From Actinomycetospora lemnae (GTDB lineage: Bacteria > Actinomycetota > Actinomycetes > Mycobacteriales > Pseudonocardiaceae), in the NCBI RefSeq assembly GCF_028737315.1, contig NZ_JAQZAO010000001.1, positions 496,001 to 560,000 on the forward strand: DNA of 64,000 nt, given 5' to 3'. A model generated the notes under the pieces. The model worked only from the letters and a program-made list of their open reading frames with translations. It had not been told where the DNA came from and did no database searches. Position numbers and translations under genes: made by a program. Of the stretch, positions 42,036 through 51,681 are shown one piece after another; positions within the stretch are counted from its first letter, which is position 1, and every line of letters begins with the position of its first letter.

Positions 42036-42053
42036 TGTTCGTCGAGAGCGAAC
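42036..42053. promoter_or_regulatory. Probable ClgR operator upstream of clgR
   Basis: TGTTCGTCGAGAGCGAAC, part of the inverted repeat CTGTTCG-N7-CGAACAG (42035-42055). Compared with the ClgR consensus I recall from Corynebacterium (WNNWCGCYNANRGCGWWS) it differs at one position. It lies about 130 bp before clgR in the 167-bp gap after pgsA, consistent with autoregulation. Confidence 0.6.
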
Positions 42054-42076
42054 AGGTCGGCGGGCCGGCTGTGCGG

Positions 42077-42694
42077 TCAGCGGGCCTTCGCCCGCGCACG
42101 CAGGCGCAGCGCGCGGACGAGGTAGTCGACGCCGGTGAGGACCGTCACCACGACCGCGGCCAGCATGAGCACGGCGACCGCGGGGGCGAGCACCGCGGGC
42201 AGCGGCATGATCGCCAGCCCGAGCGCGACCGTCTGCAGCAACGTCTTGATCTTCCCGCCGCGGCTGGCCGGGATCACGCCGTGGCGCAGCACCCAGAACC
42301 GCAACAGCGTCACCCCCAGCTCGCGGGCCGCGATGGTGATCGTGATCCACCACGCGAGCTCCCCGAGCACCGACAGACCGACCAGCGCGGCGCCGGTCAG
42401 CGCCTTGTCGGCGATGGGGTCGGCGATCTTGCCGAAGTCGGTGACCAACCCCCAACGGCGCGCGAGGTCCCCGTCGAAGGTGTCGGTGAGCGACGCGATC
42501 GCGAACACCGCGAACGCCGCCCAGCGCCAGCCCGGGCTCTGCCCGGCGTCGACGAACAGCACGACGAGGAACACCGGCACGAGGACGAGCCGCACGACGG
42601 TCAGCCCGTTGGCGATGTTGACCAACGGCACCGGCGGCGTGACGACCCCGGTGGCCCCGGACGGGGACGACCCGTCGGGGCCCGGGCCGGTCAT
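42077..42694 (-). CDS. pgsA: CDP-alcohol phosphatidyltransferase PgsA-type
   Basis: 205 aa. The CDP-OH-P motif D-x2-DG-x2-AR-x8-G-x3-D-x3-D is at residues 71-96 ([20 protein letters not shown] then ADPIAD). Six membrane segments. Makes phosphatidylglycerol phosphate or a related phospholipid. ATG 42694 overlaps the rimO stop (ATGA). Confidence 0.92.
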   Translation of the reverse strand: MTGPGPDGSSPSGATGVVTPPVPLVNIANGLTVVRLVLVPVFLVVLFVDAGQSPGWRWAAFAVFAIASLTDTFDGDLARRWGLVTDFGKIADPIADKALTGAALVGLSVLGELAWWITITIAARELGVTLLRFWVLRHGVIPASRGGKIKTLLQTVALGLAIMPLPAVLAPAVAVLMLAAVVVTVLTGVDYLVRALRLRARAKAR

Positions 42695-44286
42695 CGGGCC
42701 CCGACGCCGACGGGCGCCGTGCCGTCGAGCGTCTCCTCGGCCGTCTCGGCCGACTCCTCGGCCGACTCCTCGGCCCCGAGGACCCGCAGCGCCTCCACCA
42801 CCAGGTCGATGCCCTCGGCGTCCACCACCCGCGCGGCGACCAGGACCCCCGGGGCGAGCCCGGCGAGGAGGTCCTCGTCACCCGTCAGCAGGCACTCGCC
42901 GTCGACGTCGGGCCCCTGGTGCGCGGCCCGGCCGACCCAGACGAGCTCGGCGTCCTCGTCCTCGTCCTCGTCGCCGTCGTCGTCGTCGTCGTCGTCGACC
43001 GTCTCCTGCCGCTCCACCAGCACCTCGACGGTGGTACCCACCCGGCGGGCCGCGCGGTCCTCGGCGACGTGCTCGGCGAGCTGGGTGATCCGCTCGACGC
43101 GTGCGGCGATCTCTCCGGTGTCGACCTTGTCGGGCAGGCCGAGGGCCTCGGTGCCGTCCTCGTCGGAGTAGCCGAACACCCCGACCGCGTCGAGCTCCGC
43201 CTCGGCGAGGAACGCCTCGAGCTCGCGCAGGTCCTCCTCGGTCTCGCCGGGGAACCCGACGATGACGTTGGACCGGATGCCCGCTTCCGGGTCGAGCGCG
43301 CGGATCTCCCGGCACAGCGCGAGGAACGTCTCGCGCGACCCGAAGCGGCGCATGCGGCGCAGCACCGGGGCGCTGGCGTGCTGGAAGGACAGGTCGTAGT
43401 ACGAGGCGACGCGTGGGGTCCGCGCGATGGCCGCCAGGAGCGGCGGGCGGACCTCGGCGGGCTGCAGGTACGACACCCGCACCCGGCGCATCCCGGGCAC
43501 CTCGGCCAGCTCGCCCAGCAGTCGCTCGAGGGCGCCGCCGGCCGCGCCGCGGGCGTCGATGTCCTTGCCGTACGACGTGGAGTTCTCGCTGACCAGCAGC
43601 ACCTCGGCGACGCCGTGGTCGGCGAGCCACGCGGCCTCGGCGACGACGTCGCGGGGGTCGCGCGAGACGAAGGCGCCGCGGAACGAGGGGATGGCGCAGA
43701 AGCTACAGCGCCGGTCGCACCCCGAGGCGAGCTTGAGCGGCGCGACCGGGGCGTCGTCGAGGCGGCGCCGCGGCACCTCCGGGAGCCACTCGTGGCCGGG
43801 GATCGACCCCCGCCCGACCGCCTCGGGCCGCTTCACCGGGCTGATCGGCAGCAGCGTGCGCCGGTCGGTGGGCGTGTGGGATGCGAGCGGGCGCCCGGCG
43901 AGGACGTCGTCGAGCCGGGAGGGCAGGTCGCCGTAGTGGTCGAAGCCCAGGACCGCGGCCGCCTCGGGCAGCGCCTCGGCGAGCTCGGCGCCGTACCGCT
44001 CGGCCATGCACCCGACGGCGACGACCTTCGCGTCCCCGCCGCCGGCGGCCAGGACGGCGTCGACCGAGTCCTTCTTGGCCTGCTCGACGAAGGTGCAGGT
44101 GTTGACGACGACGACGTCGGCCGTGCCGTCAGCACCCTCGGCGCCGTCGGAGGACGCCGCGACGTCCCAGCCCTCGGCGGCGAGCCGCCCGGCCAGCTCC
44201 TCGGAGTCGACGTCGTTGCGGGCGCACCCGAGGGTCACCAGCGCCACCCGAGGGCGCTCATCGGTACGGGGGGAGCGCTCGACCAC
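42691..44286 (-). CDS. rimO: Ribosomal protein S12 methylthiotransferase RimO
   Basis: 531 aa. N-terminal cluster cysteines ([40 protein letters not shown]), radical-[12 protein letters not shown]-terminal TRAM domain interrupted by an acidic run ([17 protein letters not shown]). Methylthiolates Asp88 of S12. GTG 44286 starts. The paralog MiaB is also in this window. Overlaps pgsA by four bases, one operon with pgsA and clgR downstream. Confidence 0.93.
   Translation of the reverse strand: MVERSPRTDERPRVALVTLGCARNDVDSEELAGRLAAEGWDVAASSDGAEGADGTADVVVVNTCTFVEQAKKDSVDAVLAAGGGDAKVVAVGCMAERYGAELAEALPEAAAVLGFDHYGDLPSRLDDVLAGRPLASHTPTDRRTLLPISPVKRPEAVGRGSIPGHEWLPEVPRRRLDDAPVAPLKLASGCDRRCSFCAIPSFRGAFVSRDPRDVVAEAAWLADHGVAEVLLVSENSTSYGKDIDARGAAGGALERLLGELAEVPGMRRVRVSYLQPAEVRPPLLAAIARTPRVASYYDLSFQHASAPVLRRMRRFGSRETFLALCREIRALDPEAGIRSNVIVGFPGETEEDLRELEAFLAEAELDAVGVFGYSDEDGTEALGLPDKVDTGEIAARVERITQLAEHVAEDRAARRVGTTVEVLVERQETVDDDDDDDGDEDEDEDAELVWVGRAAHQGPDVDGECLLTGDEDLLAGLAPGVLVAARVVDAEGIDLVVEALRVLGAEESAEESAETAEETLDGTAPVGVGAR
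42952..42998 (-). repeat. Trinucleotide microsatellite in rimO
   Basis: A run of GTC/CTC triplets on the plus strand encodes alternating Asp and Glu in the TRAM domain region of RimO. Length-variable by slippage; its effect on the fold is unknown. Confidence 0.75.
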
Positions 44287-44342
44287 CTCCCCAGCCTATC
44301 GGCCCGGCCCCTGGCCTACCCTCCGCTGGTGGTGAGCTGCCG

Positions 44343-44888
44343 GTGACCTCGAGCAACGAGACGGCACGGGAGTCGGCCGTCGGATCGGCCGCCCCGGTCC
44401 TGCTGCGCCGGGCCCGGACGGCCGACGTCCGCGGCATCAAGGCGCTCGTCGACTCGTTCGCCGACGACAACATCCTGCTGCGCAAGCCGCTCGTCACCCT
44501 CTACGAGACGGTCCAGGAGTTCCGCGTGGCCGTGCGCGGCCGCGACGTCGTCGGCTGCGGGGCCCTGCACGTGCTGTGGGAGGACCTCGCCGAGATCCGC
44601 ACCATTGCCGTCGACCCCCGCATGCAGGGCGCGGGGATCGGCCACGGCCTCGTGCACGAGCTGGTCGCCCAGGCCCGCGCGCTGGGGCTGCGCAGCGTGT
44701 TCGTGCTCACCTTCGAGGTGGCGTTCTTCGAGCGGCACGGTTTCCGCGAGATCGAGGGCTCGCCGGTCAGCCCCGACGTGTACGCCGAGATGATGCAGTC
44801 GGCCGACGAGGGCGTCGCGGAGTTCCTCGACCTCGCCTACGTGAAGCCGAACACGCTCGGCAACAGCCGGATGCTCCTCGACCTCTAG
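44343..44888 (+). CDS. argA: Amino-acid N-acetyltransferase (Rv2747/ArgA-like)
   Basis: 181 aa, a compact GNAT: VRGIKALVDSFADDNILLRKPL (ArgA-type substrate loop), EIRTIAVDPRMQGAGIGHGLVHELV (acetyl-CoA motif) and VFVLTFEVAFFERHGFREI. Position next to pgsA/clgR matches Rv2747, which makes N-acetylglutamate for arginine synthesis. Divergent from rimO across about 55 bp. GTG 44343 is used. Confidence 0.88.
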   Translation: MTSSNETARESAVGSAAPVLLRRARTADVRGIKALVDSFADDNILLRKPLVTLYETVQEFRVAVRGRDVVGCGALHVLWEDLAEIRTIAVDPRMQGAGIGHGLVHELVAQARALGLRSVFVLTFEVAFFERHGFREIEGSPVSPDVYAEMMQSADEGVAEFLDLAYVKPNTLGNSRMLLDL

Positions 44889-44897
44889 CCGGGACCG

Positions 44898-46919
44898 CTA
44901 GCCGACCGGCTCCGCCCGCCGCCCCTCCTCCTCGGGCAGCACGCCCGCGTCCCGCCGCGGGAGACGGGCGGCGACCCGCCAGCCGCTCCCGTGGCGCCCG
45001 GCCTCGACCGTCCCGCCGACGAGCGCGGCCCGCTCGCGCATGCCGACCAGCCCGAGCCCGGAGCCCTCGCCGGCCGGGCGGTGCCCGAGCCGCGGGCCGT
45101 CGTCGGTGACCTCGACGGTCACCGCGTCGTCGTCGTGGCGGACCGTGACCCGGGTCGTGGTGGGTCCGGCGTGGCGCAGGGTGTTGGTGAGCGCCTCGGT
45201 GACGATCCGCGCGGCGATGACGTCGGCCTCGGGCCGGTCGGACGGGGCCGTGCCCTCGACCGTCACGGTCACCGGCAGCCCGGCCTCGCGCACGGGCGCC
45301 GCGAGCGCCTCGAGCGCCGCGGCGTCCAGCTCGAGGTGCTCGGCGGCGTCGCCCGACGCCACGCCCGGGCCGAGGCCGGCGAGCAGTGTGGGCAGCGCGG
45401 TCGCGATCCGCTCCCCCGCCTCGGTGATCGTCGCGAGTGTCGCGGGCTCGGGCGCGACGCGCGCGGCGTGCACGGTCACGACCAGCGCGGACAGCTCGTG
45501 GGCGAGGACGTCGTGCAGCTCGCGGGCGAGGCCGAGGCGCTGGGCCCGCACCGCCCGGCCGGCCTCGTCGGCGGCGCGCGCGGCGGCCCGGCGCGCCTCG
45601 GCCTGCGCCGAGCGCCGCTGGAGCACGCCGAGGCCCCAGACCGCCGGGACGAGCAGGTACGAGACGGCCACCGTCCACCGGTCGCCCCCGAAGCCCGCCG
45701 GCATCCCGACCACGGTCGTCGTCACCAGCACCGCGGCCGTGCACAGGGTGACCACGACGGCCGAGACGACGGTGGCCGCCGCCGTGCCCGCGGCCAGGCC
45801 CGCGCCGAAGACGATCACGCCCCACGACGCCTCGGTGAGCAGGTGCGTGCTGCCCAGCACCCCCGCGGCGCTCGACGCGGCCGTCGCCACGACCAGCGCC
45901 GGCAGCGGGGCCCGGCGCCACCACCCCAGCGCCAGCGCCTGGACCACCAGGGGCACGAGGGCGAGCGGGTGGGCGGGGTCGACGTCGAGCATGGCCAGGC
46001 TCGCCGCCGCCGGCCCGGGCGGGAGCACCGGCGCCGCCGCGGCCGCCGCGGCCCCGGACAGCCCGACGAGCGCGAGCACCCCGGCCCCGAGCAGGAGGCC
46101 GCCGCGCGACGGGCGCCACGAGGGCGCGTCGCCCGGCACCTCGTCGCCGGCCGGCGTGGGCCCGACCTCGGCCGCCGGGGCCCGCAGCACGGTCAGGGCG
46201 CGGCGCATGCCGGCCAGCGCCGCGCGCGCCTCGACGGCGATGGCGACGAGCCGGGGCTCGGGGTCGGCCTCGCCGGCGAGGGCGCGGGTGCGCGTGACCA
46301 CCCGCTCGACCCGCACCGCGACCAGCTCCCGCAGGTCCCCGGCGAGGCGGTCACGCTGCGCGGCGAGGGCGTCGGCGAGGCGCTCGTGCTCCACGCGACG
46401 GCGCCGGACGGCGGCCCGCGCCGCGCGGACGCGGGTGACGACCGCGAGCGCGCTGACCGCGAGCGCGATCGGCACCAGGGTGACGTCGAGGGCGAGCGCG
46501 AGACCCACCGCCCGACCGAGGTCGCCGGGGTGCGCGACGAGGCCCGCGAGCAGCGGCGCCACGACCGCCGTGCCGACGGCGGCGAGCGCACCCGGCAGCG
46601 GGCGGGCCCGCCGGACGACGCCGTACACGAGGACCGCCCACACCCAGGTCGCGACGGTGCTCGAGATCGCCCACGCCACGGGCACGGTCGCCCCGAACAC
46701 CAGCAGCGCGCCGACCGGGCGCTCGCGCCGCCACAGCGCCGGCACCGTCTGCAGCGTCCCCGTCGCCATCACCGCGAGCACCGCGCCCGGGCCGGCGCCC
46801 GGCGACCAGGTCTCGGTCGCGAGGCCGGCGAGCACCACCATGAGCAGCAGCAGGCCGATGACGACGCCGTCGGCCGCCCGGAGCTCGGGCAGGACGTCGA
46901 GGCGGCGACGAGGGGTCAT
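44898..46919 (-). CDS. NarL-type sensor histidine kinase with internal pseudo-DHp domain
   Basis: 673 aa, two similar membrane-plus-helix halves. The second half has the functional HisKA_3: GLARELHDVLAHELSALVV with His468, and HATPase_c (EALTNTLRHAG, GSGLGLVGMRERA). The first half (about residues 178-247) has RLADALAAQRDRLAGDLREL and ends AALAGMRRALTVLR, the same pattern with Arg197 where the phospho-His should be. Membrane segments: about residues 17-35, 45-60, 70-100, 110-165 and again 272-435. Downstream partner of the response regulator, 7 bp away. Confidence 0.85.
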   Translation of the reverse strand: MTPRRRLDVLPELRAADGVVIGLLLLMVVLAGLATETWSPGAGPGAVLAVMATGTLQTVPALWRRERPVGALLVFGATVPVAWAISSTVATWVWAVLVYGVVRRARPLPGALAAVGTAVVAPLLAGLVAHPGDLGRAVGLALALDVTLVPIALAVSALAVVTRVRAARAAVRRRRVEHERLADALAAQRDRLAGDLRELVAVRVERVVTRTRALAGEADPEPRLVAIAVEARAALAGMRRALTVLRAPAAEVGPTPAGDEVPGDAPSWRPSRGGLLLGAGVLALVGLSGAAAAAAAPVLPPGPAAASLAMLDVDPAHPLALVPLVVQALALGWWRRAPLPALVVATAASSAAGVLGSTHLLTEASWGVIVFGAGLAAGTAAATVVSAVVVTLCTAAVLVTTTVVGMPAGFGGDRWTVAVSYLLVPAVWGLGVLQRRSAQAEARRAAARAADEAGRAVRAQRLGLARELHDVLAHELSALVVTVHAARVAPEPATLATITEAGERIATALPTLLAGLGPGVASGDAAEHLELDAAALEALAAPVREAGLPVTVTVEGTAPSDRPEADVIAARIVTEALTNTLRHAGPTTTRVTVRHDDDAVTVEVTDDGPRLGHRPAGEGSGLGLVGMRERAALVGGTVEAGRHGSGWRVAARLPRRDAGVLPEEEGRRAEPVG

Positions 46920-46926
46920 GGCCCGC

Positions 46927-47598
46927 TCACGTCGGCCGGGTGGGCACCAGGCCGCGCTCGAAGGCGTGCACGACGAGCTGCACGCGGTCGCGGCGGTCGA
47001 GCTTGCGCAGCAGGTGCGCCACGTGGGTCTTCACCGTCGACTCGGCGACGACCATCTCGGCGGCGATCTCCGCGTTCGACAGCCCGCGGGCGACCAGCAC
47101 CAGCACGTCGTGCTCGCGTGCCGTGAGGCCCTCGGGCGGTCCGGACGGCGCGGGCGAGGCGGGCTCCTGGGCCACCCAGTCGCGGACCAGGCGCGTCGTC
47201 ACCGACGGCGCGAGCAGCGACTCGCCCGCGTGGACGGTGCGCACGGCCCGCACCAGGTTCTCGGGGTCGGTGTCCTTGAGCACGAAGCCGCTGGCGCCCC
47301 CGCGCAGGGCGCGGCGCACGTAGTCGTCGACGTCGAAGGTGGTGACGACCAGCACGCGGGTGTCGGGGTGCTCCGCGGTGATCCGCTCGGTGGCGGTGAG
47401 CCCGTCGCCGCCGGGCATGCGCACGTCCATGAGCACGACGTCGGGCCGGTAGGACGCGACGGCGGCCACGGCGGCGGGCCCGTCGCCGGCCTCGGCGACG
47501 ACGTCGATGCCGCCCGCGGCGGTGAGCACGGTGCGGAAACCGGTGCGGACGATCGGCTGGTCGTCGACGAGCAGCACCCGGATCCCCACGGGCCGCAT
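46927..47598 (-). CDS. NarL/LuxR-family response regulator
   Basis: 223 aa. Receiver with VDDQ, phospho-Asp58 (DVVLMDVRMPGGDG) and Lys in FVLKDTDP; LuxR-type HTH at the C-terminus (LTAREHDVLVLVARGLSNAE, then STVKTHVAHLLRKL). ATG 47598 (MRPVGIRVLLVDDQ) fits the family better than upstream starts. First gene of the two-gene operon; divergent from the epimerase gene with about 30 bp between starts. Confidence 0.92.
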   Translation of the reverse strand: MRPVGIRVLLVDDQPIVRTGFRTVLTAAGGIDVVAEAGDGPAAVAAVASYRPDVVLMDVRMPGGDGLTATERITAEHPDTRVLVVTTFDVDDYVRRALRGGASGFVLKDTDPENLVRAVRTVHAGESLLAPSVTTRLVRDWVAQEPASPAPSGPPEGLTAREHDVLVLVARGLSNAEIAAEMVVAESTVKTHVAHLLRKLDRRDRVQLVVHAFERGLVPTRPT

Positions 47599-47627
47599 CG
47601 TGCCAGGGCGCGCGGGTAACCGCCCCG

Positions 47628-48671
47628 GTGTCCGCTTCACCCGTGACCACCGGCTCCTCCACCCCGACCGAGCGCGCCACCGACCGCCTGACGATCGCGG
47701 TCACCGGCGCGACCGGCACGTTCGGCAGCGGCCTGCTGCCCCTGCTCGCCGAGGACCCCCGCGTCGGCGACGTCGTCGGCGTCTCCCGGCACCCCGACAG
47801 CGGCTCCGGGCTCGGCCACGGCGCCGTGTACCGCCGCGGCGACGTCCTCGACGAGGAGTCGCTGACCAGCGCGTTCACCGGCGCCGACGTCGTCGTGCAC
47901 CTCGCCTACGACATCGTCGGCGCGACGAACCCGGGCGCGGTGGAGTCGGTGAACCAGGAGGGGGTGCGCAACGCCTTCCGGGCGGCGGTCGCCGCCGGGG
48001 CCCGCCGGTTCGTCTACGCCTCCTCGCTCGGCGCGTACGGCTTCTCCGCCCACCACCCGCCGCGCATCCCCGAGAGCAACCCGCTCGCCGTCGACGACCC
48101 CTTCTTCTACGCCCGCGACAAGGCCCGTAGCGAGCAGATGCTGGCCGACGAGTCGGCCGCCCACCCCGAGGTCGAGGTCCACGTCCTGCGCCCCTGCGGC
48201 GTCGTCGGGCCCGACCTCGCGGGCGCCAAGCTCCCGCTGCCCGGCCCGCTGGCGGCCCTCGGGCGCGGGCTGCTCGGCGTCGCGCGCCGCTACGCCCGCC
48301 TCGGGCTGCCGCTGGCCGTCCCGGCGTTCCCGCTCCAGCTCGTCCACCACGACGACGTCGGCCACGCCCTGGCCCGCTGCGCGCTCGGCGAGGGCCCGGC
48401 CGGGGTGTACAACATCGCCGGCGAGGGTCCGGTGACGCTCGCCGAGCTGGCGCGCGAGCTCGGGGCCACGGTGCTCGAGCTGCCCGCCGAGGTGGCCGAG
48501 GTGCCGTCCCGCGCCGCGATGGCCCTGCCGCTCCCGCTGCCGCTGCAGTGGGTCGCGGCGACGACCTACCCGGCGATCATGGACACGACCCGCGCCAAGG
48601 AGGAGCTGGGCTGGCGGCCCCGCTACACGGGGATCGGGGCGTGGCGGGACACCGTGATCACCAGCACCTGA
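47628..48671 (+). CDS. NAD-dependent epimerase/dehydratase (extended SDR)
   Basis: 347 aa. Rossmann motif VTGATGTFGSGLL, the SDR catalytic pattern YARDKA (Tyr-x3-Lys) preceded by SSLGAYG, and nucleotide-sugar-type C-terminus. Substrate unknown. GTG 47628 is used; GTG 47643 is an alternative. Divergent from the response regulator. Confidence 0.87.
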   Translation: MSASPVTTGSSTPTERATDRLTIAVTGATGTFGSGLLPLLAEDPRVGDVVGVSRHPDSGSGLGHGAVYRRGDVLDEESLTSAFTGADVVVHLAYDIVGATNPGAVESVNQEGVRNAFRAAVAAGARRFVYASSLGAYGFSAHHPPRIPESNPLAVDDPFFYARDKARSEQMLADESAAHPEVEVHVLRPCGVVGPDLAGAKLPLPGPLAALGRGLLGVARRYARLGLPLAVPAFPLQLVHHDDVGHALARCALGEGPAGVYNIAGEGPVTLAELARELGATVLELPAEVAEVPSRAAMALPLPLPLQWVAATTYPAIMDTTRAKEELGWRPRYTGIGAWRDTVITST

Positions 48672-48784
48672 CGCCCCTCGCCCGACCCGGCGGGCTCCGT
48701 GACGTCGCTCCTGATCACCGGTCCGCCGCCACGGGACCGCGCTCCGGGGTGTTACCTGGACGGAGTGACGCCGGAGGAGGGCCC

Positions 48785-49438
48785 GTGCTCGAACTGATCC
48801 CGCGCGAGCGGCGCACGCTCGCGCCCGGCGTCGTCCACGTCCCCGACTATCTCGACGTGCCCGCGCAGCGACGCCTCGTCGAGGCCGCGCAGGCGTGGGC
48901 GCGCGAGGGCCCCGGCGCCCGTCACGCGACCCTGCCCGGCGGGGCGCGGATGAGCGTCGAGACCGTCTGCCTGGGCTGGCACTGGATCCCCTACCGCTAC
49001 AGCCGCACCCGCGACGACCAGGACGGATCGCCGGTCCAGCCCCTCCCGGCGTGGCTCGCCGACCTCGGGGCGAGGGCCGTCGCCGACGCCTACGACGCAC
49101 CCGACGTCGTCTACCGACCCGACGTCGCGCTGATCAACTCCTATCGCGGCGACGCCCGCCTCGGCGTGCACCAGGACCGCGAGGAGCGCGCGCCCGATCC
49201 TGTCGTCTCGCTGAGCCTCGGCGCCGCCTGCGTGTTCCGGATCGGCAGCCCGCACCACCGTCGCGGGCCGTGGCACGACGTCGAGCTGCTCTCCGGCGAC
49301 CTGATCGTCTTCGGCGGCGAGCACCGCCTCGCGTACCACGGCGTCCCGAAGCTCCTGCCCGGCCACGACGTCCCCCACGTCGGGACCGCGCCGGGCGAGC
49401 GGATCAACATCACCCTGCGCGTCTCGGGCCTCGCGTGA
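48785..49438 (+). CDS. alkB: AlkB-type 2-oxoglutarate/Fe(II) DNA dioxygenase
   Basis: 217 aa. Fe ligands H129-x-D131 (GVHQDREE) and His185 (RLAYHGV), 2OG-binding Arg in RINITLR (residues 206-212), and substrate region near MSVETVCLGWHWIPYRYSR. Repairs N-alkylated bases by oxidative demethylation. Strong site GGAGGAGGG before GTG 48785. Its stop overlaps the start of the next small gene (GTGA). Confidence 0.93.
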   Translation: MLELIPRERRTLAPGVVHVPDYLDVPAQRRLVEAAQAWAREGPGARHATLPGGARMSVETVCLGWHWIPYRYSRTRDDQDGSPVQPLPAWLADLGARAVADAYDAPDVVYRPDVALINSYRGDARLGVHQDREERAPDPVVSLSLGAACVFRIGSPHHRRGPWHDVELLSGDLIVFGGEHRLAYHGVPKLLPGHDVPHVGTAPGERINITLRVSGLA

Positions 49439-49632
49439 CCTACCGGCGGCACCGCGTCTTCTTCGCCGACGAGGCGACGGCGCGGACCACCGGCTCCCGC
49501 CCCTGCGCGGTGTGCCACGTATCCACCGCGCCCGGCGCGGGATCGTTGCTGATCCGTGACCTGGATCCGGCGCTCGAGACGTCCTTCTCCGGCCGGGGTT
49601 GTCGGGGGTCGGCTCTAGCGTTCCGGGTGTGA
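49435..49632 (+). CDS. Small C-x2-C protein coupled to alkB
   Basis: 65 aa, VTYRRHRVFFADEATARTTG then SRPCAVCHVSTAPGAGS. The pattern VFFxxxxxAxxxGxRPCxxC resembles the zinc knuckle of Ada-type and related DNA-repair proteins, although the N-terminal cysteine pair of Ada is absent. GTG 49435 overlaps the alkB TGA, and its own TGA overlaps the start of the DUF222 gene, so it looks real despite its size. Function unknown; a metal-binding partner of AlkB is a hypothesis. Confidence 0.5.
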   Translation: MTYRRHRVFFADEATARTTGSRPCAVCHVSTAPGAGSLLIRDLDPALETSFSGRGCRGSALAFRV

Positions 49633-51662
49633 GCATCGACCACGACCCGAGCGCCGGTCCGAGGGCCGTGCTCGCCGGTCGTGAGCCCGATGCCGACCTC
49701 GTGGGGGTGCTGGACGACATCGACCCGACCACGCTGACCGGGGAGGACCTGGCCTCCTACGTGCGTGCCCGGTGGCAGGTCCACAATCGCGCCGAGGCCC
49801 AGTTGCTGGCCGGGTTGCGCGAGCTCGGCACCGCCCGGGAGGGACGCACCGTCCGGCTCGCGAGCTCGGACGAGTTCTCGGGCGACGAGGTCGCCGCGCT
49901 GCTGGGGTGGTCGCGCACGATGGCGGCGCGCCGCCTGGACCTGGCCGACGACCTGTTCGAGCGGTTGCCGGCCCTCGGGGCCGCGATGTGGCAGGGCCGG
50001 CTCGACGAGCCGAAGGTCCGCGCCATCAGCGAGCTGACCGGCGACCTCTCCGACGACCACGCCCGCTTCGCCGCCGCGGAGGTGCTGCCCGAGGCCGCGG
50101 AGCTGCCGGTGGCGGCGCTGCGCGAGCGGCTCGAGCAGATCGTGCTCGACCTCGACCCGGACTGGGCCGAACGACGGCGCCGGCGCGCGGAGGCCCGCGG
50201 GCGGGTGCTGCTGTCGACGAATCCGTCCGGCACGGCGACCCTCGCATTCGTGGACGCCCCCGCCACCGGGGGGATCGCCTCGATGGCGCGGATCGAGGCG
50301 CTGGCCGCGGCGGTGCGCCGGCGGGGGGTGCTGATCCCGATCAACCAGCTCCGCATGCAGGTCGGGATGCGGCTGCTCGACGGCTCGACCGCCGGCATGA
50401 CCGACGACGACATCGCCGCCCTGCTGGCCGCCGAGTACCACGCCGATGGGGGGTCCGAGGGCGGACCGAACGACGCGGGGCCGCACGACGACCCCGACGG
50501 CGGCCCGGATGCCGGCCCCGATGGAGGCCCCGACGAGGGGTCCGACGATGACCCCGACGACGGGCCCGACGACGAAGGACCCGACGACGGCCCGGCTGCC
50601 GGCCGCGACGTTGGGCCCGACGACACGGGATCGCCCGCGTCGGAGCCGCCCGAGCCCCGGGCCGGGCGGCTCCGCCAGGGCACCGTCGAGGTGCGGCTGC
50701 GCCTGACCACGGCGCTGGGGCTCGACCAGCATCCCGCCACCGTGCCCGGCTACGGCGCCATCACCGCGCCCGTGGCCCGCGAGCTGGTCGCCCGCCGCCA
50801 CCACGGCGAGTGGCGCGTCGTGCTGACCGACCCCGACGGGCACCTCCAGCACGTCCTGCTCGCCCGCCGCCGACCACCTCGCCCCCGCGGCTCCGACCGG
50901 GCCCGGGGGCGGACACCGGGCGCGACCCGGACCGGAGCGATCGTCGAGCTGCAGGTCCCGACGACGATGCTGGCCGCCCTGGATCCCGGCGATCACGGCG
51001 ACTGGGCGCCCCTGCTCCGGGAGCTCCGGCGACGCCTCCATGGCCTCGTGGCGCACGGTCACCTCGGGCGCCCACCCGACGCCGACAGCGGCCCCGACCA
51101 GTGGGTGCGGCGTCGACCCGGTGCCGAGGCCGACCGCTGGATCCGGGTCCGCGACCGGCACTGCGTCGCTCCCCACTGCCGAGGACACGCGCACCGGGCC
51201 GAGATCGACCACACCCGCGGTCACGCCTCCGGGGGACCCACCCTGACCTGGAACCTCGGCGCGTGGTGCACCCACCACCACCGCGTCAAGCACCTCGCCG
51301 GCTGGCGCGTGCGGCAGCCCTCCCCCGGGCGGTTCGTCATACGCACCCGCGCCGGGGTCACCCACACCACCCATCCGACGAGGATCCTCGAACCCCTCCC
51401 CGGACCACGACCAGCGGCCGAACCGCGTCCCCTGCCCGACGACGGCTGGGCCGACGACGGCTGGCCCGATGACGGCTGGCCCGACGACCCATCCGATGAC
51501 GACTGGCCCGACGACGGCTCACCCGACCACGGCCGGCGCGACGACGCCCTCGGCCCCGGCCGGACGCCGCCGACCGCACCCGGGCCCGCCCGCCGCCCCG
51601 AGCCGGCACCATCGACGGTCTCGGCGCGTACCCCCGACCTCGACGACCCCCCGCCGTTCTAG
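49629..51662 (+). CDS. DUF222/13E12-repeat protein with HNH nuclease domain
   Basis: 677 aa. DUF222 (about 30-330), then a Pro/Asp/Gly-rich acidic segment (about 270-345), a second DUF222-like part, and a C-terminal HNH (RVRDRHCVAPHCRGHAHRAE then IDHTRGHASGG, TWNLGAWCTHHHRVKH). The tail has further DDGW repeats. 13E12 elements of mycobacteria encode such proteins and are often found next to repeats and phage sites. GTG 49629 overlaps the previous stop. Two Asp-rich runs are length-variable. Confidence 0.85.
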   Translation: MSIDHDPSAGPRAVLAGREPDADLVGVLDDIDPTTLTGEDLASYVRARWQVHNRAEAQLLAGLRELGTAREGRTVRLASSDEFSGDEVAALLGWSRTMAARRLDLADDLFERLPALGAAMWQGRLDEPKVRAISELTGDLSDDHARFAAAEVLPEAAELPVAALRERLEQIVLDLDPDWAERRRRRAEARGRVLLSTNPSGTATLAFVDAPATGGIASMARIEALAAAVRRRGVLIPINQLRMQVGMRLLDGSTAGMTDDDIAALLAAEYHADGGSEGGPNDAGPHDDPDGGPDAGPDGGPDEGSDDDPDDGPDDEGPDDGPAAGRDVGPDDTGSPASEPPEPRAGRLRQGTVEVRLRLTTALGLDQHPATVPGYGAITAPVARELVARRHHGEWRVVLTDPDGHLQHVLLARRRPPRPRGSDRARGRTPGATRTGAIVELQVPTTMLAALDPGDHGDWAPLLRELRRRLHGLVAHGHLGRPPDADSGPDQWVRRRPGAEADRWIRVRDRHCVAPHCRGHAHRAEIDHTRGHASGGPTLTWNLGAWCTHHHRVKHLAGWRVRQPSPGRFVIRTRAGVTHTTHPTRILEPLPGPRPAAEPRPLPDDGWADDGWPDDGWPDDPSDDDWPDDGSPDHGRRDDALGPGRTPPTAPGPARRPEPAPSTVSARTPDLDDPPPF

Positions 51663-51681
51663 CCAGAGGCCGGAGCCAGGC

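Noticed and set aside
49599..49628. Upstream GTG start for the DUF222 gene
   Set aside because: GTG 49629 overlaps the preceding stop as GTGA and matches the pattern of coupled genes; the earlier start adds ten residues inside the small gene.
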